NCBI GenBank assembly: GCA_949316235.1
Contig: OX438741.1
Coordinates: forward strand, 19,283,124-19,347,123
Origin: Oegoconia quadripuncta
Lineage: Eukaryota > Arthropoda > Insecta > Lepidoptera > Autostichidae
Length of the DNA stretch: 64,000 nucleotides
Direction: 5' to 3'
Positions 32,901 through 42,035 of this stretch are shown here, piece after piece; position 1 is the first letter of the stretch; the number at the start of each line of letters is the position of its first letter. Position numbers and translations under genes: made by a program. Under the pieces are notes generated by a model, which saw only the letters and a list, made by a program, of their open reading frames with translations, had not been told where the DNA came from and made no database searches.

Positions 32901-33208
32901 GAACCGCCTCCGTGGCTCAATATAAACCACATTGGGTTTACGTTTCGGAGGTCGCGGGTTCGATCCCCAGCGGGGTACATGTGTAAGTAATCGGTTTGGT
33001 TGGTGGAAGGGCATTTTAAATGTCCGCCTGGCTAGCTACCACCATCTTATCTAAATCTGCCGCCAAGCAGCATTGTTGTGTTCCGGTTGTCAGAGATAAG
33101 ATAGCCAGTCCCAATGTGTTGGGGTTTCCGGGTCAGTACGCTTCCACCTTCGACCTCATCTTCACTTAACATCAGGTGTGATTCAAATCTGTTGTGCATA
33201 AAAAAAAA
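32901..33208 (+). mobile_element. SINE-A, full-length reference copy
   Basis: It has a tRNA-like head with an A-box-like TGGCTCAATATAAACC and a B box GGGTTCGATCCCC. The body includes TGTCCGCCTGGCTAGCTACC, GTTCCGGTTGTCAGAGATAA and CTTCACTTAACATCAGGTGT. It ends GTTGTGCATAAAAAAAAA. At about 308 bp it is the most complete plus-strand copy, and I used it to recognise the others. Confidence 0.9.
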
Positions 33209-33399
33209 TTGCGGTTAAAGTTTATTTTTGTTTTTTTACTAGTAACACGATTTTTTTTAAATATATTTTTAATTTAAAAAATTAATACATATTTCTAGCT
33301 TCAATTGACCTAACTCTTATTGTTGTAAGTTTATTAAAACTGTTGTAATTACAACAAAAAAAACACCTTATGCTTAGTAAAGCTATGGCTTCCGAATAG

Positions 33400-33640
33400 A
33401 AATAGAAAAGAGTTGGGAATAAGAAAAAAGATCAAATCGATTGTGTTAACAGCTATCCGAAACAGCTTAACCGATTTTCATTAAACATGGCTAAGAACCT
33501 GACACCTTATAAAAAAACCGCATTCAAATTCGACCACTGTGATACAGCCGGACAAACACTGGACACACTCACACACACATACAACGCTGTCAAACACAAA
33601 ACACCCGCCGTCTTTTGTCGGAGGTTAATTTAAAGTCCAT
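33400..33640. repeat. dispersed repeat (CAAACACAAAACACCC type)
   Basis: It contains CTTAACCGATTTTCATTAAA, AAAAAAACCGCATTCAAATT, an ACACAC-rich stretch and GTCAAACACAAAACACCCGC, ending in TCGGAGGTTAA. The same order appears at 51380-51870. Confidence 0.6.
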
Positions 33641-33998
33641 TCCTCGAAATCAATATTTTATACGACGTTATTAATGATACATAAGAACCTAACGTAACCT
33701 TTTTCACAAGACATTTTTGAGAAATACTAAATCGATTTAAGTTAGGAATAAGAAAAAAATCGGAAGTTTGTGAGCGTGTTCGATCTGATATCACGTCCAA
33801 TTTTAGCGTGATCCTCTGGTGAATTGAAAAAGTTTTGCGTGATATGTAATAGAGCTTCTCATGATAATCTGATTGAAAACTTAATATTCGTATCTATTGT
33901 AGGAAGCTGTATATTTAGAATATATTTATATTTAGTACAGAAAAAAATACGCACAAAACAAGCTATTTATTAGATTATGTAATTTTATACATATTACT

Positions 33999-34150
33999 AT
34001 TATTAAGAGCCCATAGTGTCCCACTGCTGGGCAAAGGCCTCCCTCATCTGTTACCAGTCGTTTTTGTTCTTGGCGAGCACAAACCATCCTTTAATTAAAA
34101 CTGTCAAGCTCGTCTCTCCACCGTTGTCGCGATCTGCCACGTTTCCATTT
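33999..34150 (-). pseudogene. RTE-type LINE 3' end
   Basis: The reverse complement ends GAGGCCTTTGCCCAGCAGTG and then GGACACTATAGG. Read in frame this gives EAFAQQWDTIG, the characteristic C-terminus of lepidopteran RTE ORFs. Upstream codons are decayed. Confidence 0.7.
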
Positions 34151-34435
34151 TATACATATTAATGAAATAATCGAGATATGCACGTAAAAGTAAAAAAACA
34201 CGACAGCATATTTTTCGGGCCCTATGTTGGATTTTTTGCACCATAAATGTAACCTTTGACACGGCAAGGATCAAGACGAGTCATCTGAAGACATTAGAGT
34301 AATTCAATTCAATTCAATTCAAATTATTACAGTAATTATTACAGGCATCAGGTCAAGTTACATTGCGTACGGGATTTCACCGCAAAGATCGGCTATGTTA
34401 GCCATCTTCGAGCACACCAGCGCCAAACCAATTAA

Positions 34436-34443
34436 ATAAATAA

Positions 34444-34482
<39 letters not shown>

Positions 34483-34484
34483 AA
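34436..34484. repeat. (AAAT)n microsatellite
   Basis: A run of about 12 AAAT units, which is the tail of the adjacent LINE-H copy on the minus strand. Confidence 0.9.
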
Positions 34485-34640
34485 GGTATTTATTCATCAC
34501 AAAAAAAGAAAACACAAGCATACATAGAATCGAGAACTACAGTATTGTGATGAATGGGTAGGGACTCAGCAGTGTTGCTGATTTTCAGTCCCCCCTGCAG
34601 AGTAGTTGCAGCAGAGTAATTAAGAGCCGAAATGATCGCT
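34485..34640 (-). mobile_element. LINE-H 3' tail with bulged hairpin
   Basis: The hairpin at 34561-34592 pairs GGGACT with AGTCCC and CAGCA with TGCTG around GTGT, with the six bases ATTTTC unpaired on one side. The minus strand then runs through a complement of TATTTATTCATCAC into the AAAT tail. Confidence 0.75.
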
Positions 34641-34747
34641 ATGGCAGAAATCGATCGGAACCATCATATCATATCATCATGTTTTATATTTCTAGCATAA
34701 AACATTAGAGACATAACGCTAGCATATTAAGTTAGAACCAATATTAA

Positions 34748-34779
<32 letters not shown>
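34748..34779. repeat. (AAT)n at the 5' junction of the R4/Dong-like element
   Basis: About ten AAT/TAA units end exactly where the element begins with G at 34780. Matching TAA units follow its 3' end at 39236-39256. Confidence 0.95.
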
Positions 34780-34882
34780 GCCCCTCATAAATCTAACTTC
34801 ACGTCCGGCGCGAACAACTGACGCCACGTGAGGGGCGGACTTTGGCAGCTTTATAGCTAGTACTTACCAAAGACCAACGAAG
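34780..34882 (+). ncRNA. candidate HDV-like self-cleaving ribozyme
   Basis: The elements of the double pseudoknot occur in the right order. P1 is GCCCCTCA (34780-34787) with TGAGGGGC (34829-34836). P2 is CTTC (34797-34800) with GAAG (34879-34882). P3 is CGT (34802-34804) with ACG (34826-34828). P1.1 is CC (34805-34806) with GG (34837-34838). P4 is CTTTGG (34840-34845) with CCAAAG (34867-34872). J4/2 contains CCAA (34874-34877), where the first C would be catalytic. Cleavage would fall exactly at the TAA/element junction. P2 is short and L3 is long, so the fold is a proposal made by hand. Confidence 0.6.
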
Positions 34883-34901
34883 CAATAGTATAACAAATGC
34901 G

Positions 34902-37900
34902 ATGCGTTTAAGAAGCGGATATAAACTACCCCAGGCGGGTACCGGAGCTAACCGCAATGGAGAATCCCGTCCCGAGCCCACGAGCTCGAGCTGTCCCACG
35001 TATTCTGGGGGGGACACCGCGTCGCTAAAATCTGCCCAGCCGAAAACTGATGCAGAATACCAGGGCACTCCTGGAGTCAACACCGTCATCTCACATCCCT
35101 CATCACCAGTTTCATCCCTTTTCAGTCTCTTCCAATCACCCAACTCATCACCTCAATCTTTCATAAACTACCCCTCATCACGATCATCACCATCAACGTC
35201 TTTAACGTCTGTAGATGTTGTGCAGGAGGCAAACGCCATTCATGCTGCACCCACTACAGGCTCGTCCCGTACGCGAAAAAAGTGGTCCGAAGAAATGAAT
35301 AGGTTTATTTGGCGTACATACTTAATAACCAGCAAATTAGAAACACTTCAACGTGGATTTTTAGAACCCTTGCATTTACAGTTCCAAGCAAAGTTTCCGA
35401 ACATGGGTGCATCCAGACAAAGAATTGGAGATCAACGTCGAGCCATAATAAGCAATAAATTACTATCTCAGGCAACTCTAAGTGAAATCCGATCTGATGT
35501 CGAAAAACATTTATATAATACAGACCCTTCAACCCAATCTCAATCATCCACCCTAACAGTCCATCATCAATCAGTCAATTCTCAAGACTTAGACACTCTA
35601 CAACTCACAAGTGATACAAATACTCCACAAACTGGAAGGCGGTTGATATGGTCATCAGAACTTAATGAGATGATTATACGATTTTATTTCGAAGTAACTG
35701 AATTAGAGAGTAACATGACAGCGTATAGACAAAAACTTCACGAAAAGATTATAACACATTTCCCAAACTTATCACACTTGTCAGTACAACGCATAGCCGA
35801 CCAAAGAAGGATAATAGTCAATAACAAACTGCTAAGTTCTACAAAAATTCAAACAATTAAGAACCAGGTTGCTACCGACTGTTTCACCAATAACAACTCA
35901 CAACAGGAAACCTATCAAACAACGGAAAATGCTGAAGATATTTCAATCAATGTTACCACACAAAATTCGTTTTATGGGCTAGGCGTAGCGCAAGAAAGTG
36001 AAGGAAATACTCCAGAAAACAGGCAAACACACACACAACATCTCTCACACTCGACATCTAGGCGAACAAATTATCAACAGGGACAACAAAACGATGTAAA
36101 TTTAGATAAAGAAGTGATTCAAGAACAATTTCACATTAACCTAGAAAAATTCAAAAACACAGACCCGACAAACAGACCACACATCCCCAAATTAAAGACA
36201 TCTCGAAAGTTAGCAGCAATAGTAGACCAGTTAAATAACGCTGTAATACCACAGTATCTCTCACAAGAGCAAGACTACAACTCACTTCAAACTATTATTT
36301 ACACTGCAGCATACACAACCGCCATTTGTATAGGAGTGAGAGTTGATAGACACACAGACATGACCAATAGGAAAAAGCACAATAAACCAAACTGGCAATT
36401 AAGACTAGAATCCAAAATATGTAAATACAGAGCAGATATTGGTCGCCTTACACAATATATCAGAGGAAACAGAGGACGAAGGATTGTCTCAGCAGTGGAG
36501 GCGATTAAAACGAAGTTCCTGACACATGCTACATTTGAAAATCCGAATAATGAACCTGAACACTTTCTGGACACATTAAAACAAAAATTAAACACGGCAT
36601 CCAGCAGACTTAGGAGATATTTAGCTTGTACAGCAAGAAAAATACAAAACTTACAGTTCATAAACAATGAAAGTGGTTTCTACAGGACACTCACATTGAA
36701 TGAAGCAGCACAACACCAACACAGCCAAACACGTAGCTTGGAAACACCCCCCATGGACTCCTTAAAACAGTACTGGGCTGATATATGGGAAAGGCCTGTC
36801 CAACATAACCAAAATGCCACATGGATCAACAATAACGATGTTACACCCACTATCACTACAATGGAATTTGAGCAAATACCAATCGACACTTACATACAGG
36901 TCATCAAACGTACACACAACTGGAAATCACCCGGAACAGATAACATACACAACTTCTGGTATAAGAAACTCACCTGCACACACCCATTTATCTACAATCA
37001 CCTAAACCAATTTATACAATCACCAGATACAATGCCATCTTACATAACACAAGGTCGCACCTATATGCTACCCAAAGACAATGACACTTCAGATCCTGCA
37101 AAGTATCGCCCTATCACCTGCTTACAAACTATATATAAAATTCTAACAGCATGTATCAGTGAAACTATTTACAGTCATCTGTCACAACACAATATATTAA
37201 AAGAACAACAAAAAGGTTGTAGGAAAAATAGCCAAGGATGTAAGGAACAACTAGTAATAGACGCAGTTGCTATGAAACAGGCCATAAGGAGAAAAAGAAA
37301 CATTCACACTATGTACATAGATTACAGAAAAGCATTTGACTCGGTACCTCATAGTTGGCTCATATACATTCTGAACCGCTACAAAATTCACCCAAAAATA
37401 GTTTTATTCTTGCAAGCAACTATGAGAAACTGGCAGACAACTCTAACTATAAGGCAGCATGGAAACTCATTAACCAGTGAACCGATTCGTATCCAGAGAG
37501 GCATTTTTCAAGGAGATGCTCTTAGCCCACTATGGTTTTGCTTGGCCTTAAATCCACTATCTGAACTACTTGACCAAGCTAATGCTGGATTCAGACTTAA
37601 ACACAATAATAGTTACCACACACTGTCCCACCTCATGTATGTTGATGACATCAAACTCTACGCAGACAACAAGATGGTATTATTCCAGTTAGCCGACATT
37701 ACACAAGAATTTTCTAACGACATATGTATGCAATTTGGCATAGACAAATGTAAAATACATTCAGTTTATAGAGGTAAAATCCAAAACAATAGTTACACGC
37801 TACAAACTGGAGAACAAATAGGTGCTATGACCGAACAAGACACATACAAATATTTAGGTTTTCATCAATCAAGGCAGATACACCAAAAGCAGACAAAACA

Positions 37901-39155
37901 AGAACTTATTCGAAAATTTAAACACAGACTAACCATAATCTTAACATCCTACCTTACCTCGCGCAATACCATAAAAGCTATTAACACATTTGCAATACCT
38001 GTCCTTACATACTCTTTCGGCGTAATAAACTGGTCACAGTCGGATCTGAAAAAGCTTCAGCGCACTATCAATACTAATTTAACAAAACATAGAAAACATC
38101 ATCCAAAATCCTGCATCCAAAGGCTCACAATACCGCGGCAAGAAGGAGGAAGAGGCCTAATAGATATACAAAATCTACACAATAAACAAATAACCACACT
38201 CAGACGTTACTTTCATACTAAAGCCGAACACTCATCACTACATAAATACATAGGTGCATTAGATGACCGGTACACACCCCTTAACCTACAAAACAAAAAC
38301 ACTCAACACAGTGAGAAAATTATAAGCTTACAGCAAAAAACATCAGATTGGGCCAAGAAAGTATTGCACGGCAGACACCACGCCGATCTTGGCCAATCGT
38401 TTGTCGATAAACCACTATCAAACTGTTGGTTAAAGCGGGGCGAACTCTTTCCTGAAACAGAAGCTTTTATGTTAGCAATACAAGATCAGGTTATTGCCAC
38501 CCGAAACTATAGAAAACATATCACAAAAGAACTAAACCAACAGACTGACTCGTGTAGGCATTGCAATAGTGCTCCGGAAACAATCCAACATATTACAGGT
38601 GCATGTAAAGCAATAGTACAAACAGACTACAAACATCGTCACGATCAAGTGACTGCTATAATACACCAACATTTAGCTCACAAATACAAATTCATCCACA
38701 AAAAAGTACCATATTATAAATACACCCCATCCATAGTACACGAAAATAAACTATACAAACTATACTGGGATCGAACACTAATAACCGACAGAACAATTCA
38801 TTATAATAGACCCGATATCACATTTTTTGATAAAAGCAATAAAACCATATATCTGATTGACACAGCGATCCCAAACACACACAACATTCAATCCACGATT
38901 AACGAGAAATTAGCCAAATACCAAGATTTAGCCATAGAACTTAGGCGCCAATGGCAAGCACATATAGTTCATATAGTTCCCATTGTATTATCCACGACAG
39001 GTGTAATTCCTAAAACCTTATGTAACAGCCTCAATACCCTTCATATCCCAACTCATATTATAGAAACATTGCAAAAAGCCATAATTCTAAATACATGCCG
39101 CATTGCAAGGAAATTTTTAACGTCTGCAACCATAACCGACAATCGCGTAACATAA
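34902..39155 (+). CDS. R4/Dong-like retrotransposon polyprotein (RT + restriction-like endonuclease)
   Basis: This is a 1417-residue protein for target-primed reverse transcription. The N-terminus (1-125) is Ser/Pro-rich. Two ~80-residue Myb-like repeats follow at ~126-204 and ~248-328; each opens with W-S-x-E-[ML]-N and contains QRI-x-DQRR-x-I and NKLLS. They probably bind DNA. Reverse transcriptase blocks are YIDYRKAFDSV (catalytic D807 region), FQGDALSP (869-876) and MYVDD (912-916). A CCHC knuckle, C-x2-C-x8-H-x4-C, lies at 1218-1235. The C-terminal PD-(D/E)xK nuclease has RPD at 1303-1305, D1320 after 14 residues, then EKLAKY. All catalytic residues seen are intact. An out-of-frame ATG five bases upstream opens a 4-codon uORF overlapping the start. 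The closest named relative I can suggest is Dong. Confidence 0.92.
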   Translation: MRLRSGYKLPQAGTGANRNGESRPEPTSSSCPTYSGGDTASLKSAQPKTDAEYQGTPGVNTVISHPSSPVSSLFSLFQSPNSSPQSFINYPSSRSSPSTSLTSVDVVQEANAIHAAPTTGSSRTRKKWSEEMNRFIWRTYLITSKLETLQRGFLEPLHLQFQAKFPNMGASRQRIGDQRRAIISNKLLSQATLSEIRSDVEKHLYNTDPSTQSQSSTLTVHHQSVNSQDLDTLQLTSDTNTPQTGRRLIWSSELNEMIIRFYFEVTELESNMTAYRQKLHEKIITHFPNLSHLSVQRIADQRRIIVNNKLLSSTKIQTIKNQVATDCFTNNNSQQETYQTTENAEDISINVTTQNSFYGLGVAQESEGNTPENRQTHTQHLSHSTSRRTNYQQGQQNDVNLDKEVIQEQFHINLEKFKNTDPTNRPHIPKLKTSRKLAAIVDQLNNAVIPQYLSQEQDYNSLQTIIYTAAYTTAICIGVRVDRHTDMTNRKKHNKPNWQLRLESKICKYRADIGRLTQYIRGNRGRRIVSAVEAIKTKFLTHATFENPNNEPEHFLDTLKQKLNTASSRLRRYLACTARKIQNLQFINNESGFYRTLTLNEAAQHQHSQTRSLETPPMDSLKQYWADIWERPVQHNQNATWINNNDVTPTITTMEFEQIPIDTYIQVIKRTHNWKSPGTDNIHNFWYKKLTCTHPFIYNHLNQFIQSPDTMPSYITQGRTYMLPKDNDTSDPAKYRPITCLQTIYKILTACISETIYSHLSQHNILKEQQKGCRKNSQGCKEQLVIDAVAMKQAIRRKRNIHTMYIDYRKAFDSVPHSWLIYILNRYKIHPKIVLFLQATMRNWQTTLTIRQHGNSLTSEPIRIQRGIFQGDALSPLWFCLALNPLSELLDQANAGFRLKHNNSYHTLSHLMYVDDIKLYADNKMVLFQLADITQEFSNDICMQFGIDKCKIHSVYRGKIQNNSYTLQTGEQIGAMTEQDTYKYLGFHQSRQIHQKQTKQELIRKFKHRLTIILTSYLTSRNTIKAINTFAIPVLTYSFGVINWSQSDLKKLQRTINTNLTKHRKHHPKSCIQRLTIPRQEGGRGLIDIQNLHNKQITTLRRYFHTKAEHSSLHKYIGALDDRYTPLNLQNKNTQHSEKIISLQQKTSDWAKKVLHGRHHADLGQSFVDKPLSNCWLKRGELFPETEAFMLAIQDQVIATRNYRKHITKELNQQTDSCRHCNSAPETIQHITGACKAIVQTDYKHRHDQVTAIIHQHLAHKYKFIHKKVPYYKYTPSIVHENKLYKLYWDRTLITDRTIHYNRPDITFFDKSNKTIYLIDTAIPNTHNIQSTINEKLAKYQDLAIELRRQWQAHIVHIVPIVLSTTGVIPKTLCNSLNTLHIPTHIIETLQKAIILNTCRIARKFLTSATITDNRVT

Positions 39156-39165
39156 CCCTGTTATC

Positions 39166-39200
39166 CCTTATCATGCTTGGCTACGGCCCGCATGATAAGG
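39166..39200 (+). promoter_or_regulatory. 3' UTR hairpin of the R4/Dong-like element
   Basis: CCTTATCATGC and GCATGATAAGG form a perfect 11-bp stem with a 13-nt loop (TTGGCTACGGCCC), beginning ten bases after the stop codon. In related elements the RT recognises structured 3' UTR RNA, so this is a likely RT-binding signal. Confidence 0.6.
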
Positions 39201-39235
39201 TAATACCCTCAAAAGAGGAGAAAATAAGAATTTGA

Positions 39236-39256
39236 AATAATAATAATAATAATAAA
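39236..39256. repeat. (TAA)n at the 3' junction of the R4/Dong-like element
   Basis: About seven TAA units are in register with those at 34748-34779. They are also the tail of the LINE-H copy that follows. Confidence 0.9.
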
Positions 39257-39440
39257 AATCTTTATTTGCCAAGAAAACAGTAAAAACTAAAATATAAAAT
39301 GACCTTATAATTATGACAAAAAGGTCTGTAGCTCAGCATATGGTCGCTGGGAACCAGCGGCCGCTGATTTTCAGCCACAGCCTGCAGTTATGTACAGTCC
39401 ACCACACAGACATGCCATCTGTCAAAATACAATTTTAATA
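39257..39440 (-). mobile_element. LINE-H 3' tail with bulged hairpin
   Basis: The complement of a TTTATT tail is followed by the hairpin at 39326-39380: CTGT/ACAG, GCT/AGC, CAGC/GCTG, unpaired ATTTTC at 39367-39372, and an apical stem GGTCGCTGG/CCAGCGGCC. Confidence 0.7.
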
Positions 39441-39539
39441 TTTTTTTTTTGCCTATCATATAGCATAGGTAGCATTTGTGCTTTAGTTGTATTTTTATAC
39501 TTATCTTAGGGAAACTGTTGTACTAAAATAATAAAGATG

Positions 39540-39740
39540 GATAAATCGTTTATTTTTATCTCCAGTCACACACACACTATAAGGTCCAAAGCAATTGGAT
39601 AAACATATTTTATAACAATCCATAAAAGTAACATCAGGATACACTAGAGTATGTGTGTGCTACAGCCGTACAAATGGGTCATAGCTCAGTGTGTATAATT
39701 GCTCAGAGAGCAAAACACTGATTTTCAGCTATTACCCACG
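39540..39740 (-). mobile_element. LINE-H 3' tail with the best-paired hairpin
   Basis: At 39676-39737, GGGT pairs with ACCC, ATAGCT with AGCTAT, CAGTGT with ACACTG and TTGCTC with GAGCAA, with the same one-sided ATTTTC bulge (39721-39726). Confidence 0.7.
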
Positions 39741-40269
39741 AGGAGACACTGGTACAAAAGAGAACAACCAAACAACCATATTTTACTGTGCGCGTCAGTG
39801 AATAATGTTAAGTAGGTATATGTGTATTCAAATGCAGTATAGGTACTCAAATAGATACAGATACACTGTCGGTTACTGTAGATTGGAATAAATAAGAAAA
39901 TAAATATGCGAATTAGTTTACAAAAGATTGAGACAACGATATACATTCATAATTAAGATTCAATAATTAAAATTAAACGGATCACTAGGTGCTCAACATA
40001 ATTTAGTATGAATTCATAAAGCCACGGGTTCTCAAATTAATATCATAAGGCAGCAGCAACCGCCTCACGATCCCTTCTTGACACATTTAACTTTTGGAAA
40101 TCTAGAATTGAAGATTATACAATATGTGATAATCATGATGGAATATTTATGGATAGCTTGTTTTTATGTTTGACAATCACTTTTACTTTAAAAATCATAA
40201 ATTTACGGAACTGTATGTGTGACTTAATATTGTAAAAGTGAACTAAATAAATCTAATGTAATCTAATCT
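39741..40269. other. no recognised gene
   Basis: AT-rich and unassigned. Confidence 0.4.
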
Positions 40270-40833
40270 AAGTATTTTTAATGTAGGACTTATATACTTT
40301 TAGTGACCAGCGATTACTAGAGATATTGCAGTCATTTATAAGTATTTTTAATGTAGGGCTTATATACTAATTAGTGACCAGTGATTACTAGAGATTTTGC
40401 AGTCATTTATAAGTATTTTTAATGTAGGACTTATATACTATTTAGTGACCAGTGATTACTAGAGATATTGCAGTCATTTATAAGTATTTTTAATGTAGGA
40501 CTTATATACTATTTAGTGACCAGTGATTACTAGAGATATTGCAGCCATTTATAAGTATTTTTAATGTAGGACTTATATACTATTTAGTGACCAGTCATTA
40601 CTAGAGATATTGCAGTTATTTATAAGTGTTTTTAATGTAGGACTTGCATAGATTTAGTGACCAGTGATTACTAGAGATATTGCAGTCATTTATAAGTATT
40701 TCTAATGTAGGACTTATATACTATTTAGTGACCAGTGATTACTAGAGATTTTGCAGTCATTTATAAGTATTTTTAATGTAGGACTTATATACTATTTAGT
40801 GACCAGTCATTACTAGAGATATTGCAGTCATTT
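40270..40833. repeat. 71-bp minisatellite, eight units
   Basis: Units start at 40270, 40340, 40411, 40482, 40553, 40624, 40694 and 40765 (spacing 70-71 bp). Each begins AAGTATTTTTAATGTAGGAC and includes GTGACCAGTGATTACTAGAG. Units 2 and 7 share GAGATTTTGC, and units 5 and 8 share CCAGTCATTA, so some units were copied as blocks. Confidence 0.97.
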
Positions 40834-41289
40834 TGTGCTTTTCAAAAATTTTCCATTAAAGTCTGGAGTAGACCACATACTCAGATAGGAAATATTGAGG
40901 GTATCTACATAGCTTAGTATAGTACAAGAATGTATTTGGGAAAATCACGTTTACGTATATCAATCGACCATTTCACATAGACCCTTGCTCACCTTCGTAA
41001 AGCGTAAACAGCAGATTCTATGTAAAGTTGTTCGAGAGACCACTTTCAAGAGACCTCCTGTCGTCATTCTTTAAAACGGGTAGTGGGGTCTTCGTGTTTT
41101 GGTATTTTAACCCCATTTTTCAGCATCTGAAAATGGTATTTCCTCACGGAGGTCCTCTTTAAGTATTTACCCGGTGTTTTAAAGTGTAATTTGCTTTTTT
41201 ATTCTCTGCGTTGAATGTTTCTGTAACTGTTTTTATTGTACGTACCAAAATTGTTAAGTGCGGATCCGCGCAGTGAAGGGTTAGCTTTC
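40834..41289. other. no recognised gene
   Basis: Unassigned AT-rich DNA. Confidence 0.4.
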
Positions 41290-41580
41290 TTTTTTATGCA
41301 CAACAGGTTGGTATTTGACCTCAATCACACCTGAAGTGCCACATTAACCACATTAAGTGAAGATGAGGTCGAAGGTGGAAGCGTACTGATCCGGAAACCC
41401 CAACTTGGAGGACTGGCTATCTTATCTCTGACAACCGGAACACAAGAATAATATTAACATTGCTGCTTGGCGACAGATTTAGATAAGATGCTGGTAGCTA
41501 GCCAGGCGGACATTTAAAATGCCCTACCACCAACCAAACCGAATACTTAAACATGTACCTGCTGGGGATCGAACCCGCGA
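41290..41580 (-). mobile_element. SINE-A copy
   Basis: It runs from TTTTTTATGCACAACAGG to GATCGAACCCGCGA, with a small CACATTAACCACATTAAGTG duplication near the tail and a deletion after CCCCAAC. It is cut inside the B box. Confidence 0.85.
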
Positions 41581-41699
41581 TTTGTTATTTGACAAATAAT
41601 TTTCAATGGAAAGTATACATTTTATAAGTTATTCGACTATTACTCATTAACTTGTGAAACCTAACTAGGTATAATAGTTTTCCTTTTGACGTCATTATA

Positions 41700-42035
41700 T
41701 ACACGGATTTTTTTGACGTAACCACGTAACCGTTTAGCTTTTATGGGGGAGGAGGCTAGACTCTAATAAAAATGAGCACTTTAAAACTTAATATTTCTTA
41801 AACCCTAAATCGAAAAAACTGTTTAAGATAACCTCTATTAAACGACGTATCCAATGACACCCCACACGATGGGGTCCAAAAATATGAAAATTCATCCCCG
41901 CTTTATGTGTAGGGGGAAAAAATTTTTTTTTCAAGATTTACTAAGAGCCTCTGAGCTAAGCTTCGGACAGTAAGACAGACATACCGATATGGCGAAACTA
42001 TAGGGGTTCCTTGTTGACTCTGGAACCCTTCAAAC
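41700..42035. repeat. common lepidopteran repeat (GGCGAAACTATAGGGG type)
   Basis: It contains GGGGGAGGAGGCTAG, TTAAACGACGTATCCAATGA and GACAGACATACCGATATGG, and ends GGTTCCTTGTTGACTCTGGA then ACCCT. I recognise this order from lepidopteran dispersed repeats. Class uncertain. Confidence 0.5.

Larger units (their letters stand above)
34780..39234 (+). mobile_element. full-length R4/Dong-type non-LTR retrotransposon
   Basis: The element of about 4455 bp is framed by TAA repeats on both sides. It has a 122-nt 5' UTR with a candidate self-cleaving ribozyme, one intact ORF, a short 3' UTR with a strong hairpin and no poly(A) tail. The insertion site, single ORF, CCHC motif and restriction-like endonuclease match the R4 clade. 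Dong of Bombyx, which targets TAA repeats, is the known precedent. The uninterrupted frame suggests recent insertion. Confidence 0.88.

Noticed and set aside
32901..32975. tRNA gene suggested by the B box GGTTCGATCC
   Set aside because: Repeated in many copies with an attached SINE-A body, and no proper acceptor stem.
36299..36667. 122-codon minus-strand frame
   Set aside because: Antisense shadow of the retrotransposon ORF.
40270..40833. CRISPR-like array (regular repeats)
   Set aside because: The whole 71-bp unit repeats without unique spacers. It is an ordinary eukaryotic minisatellite.
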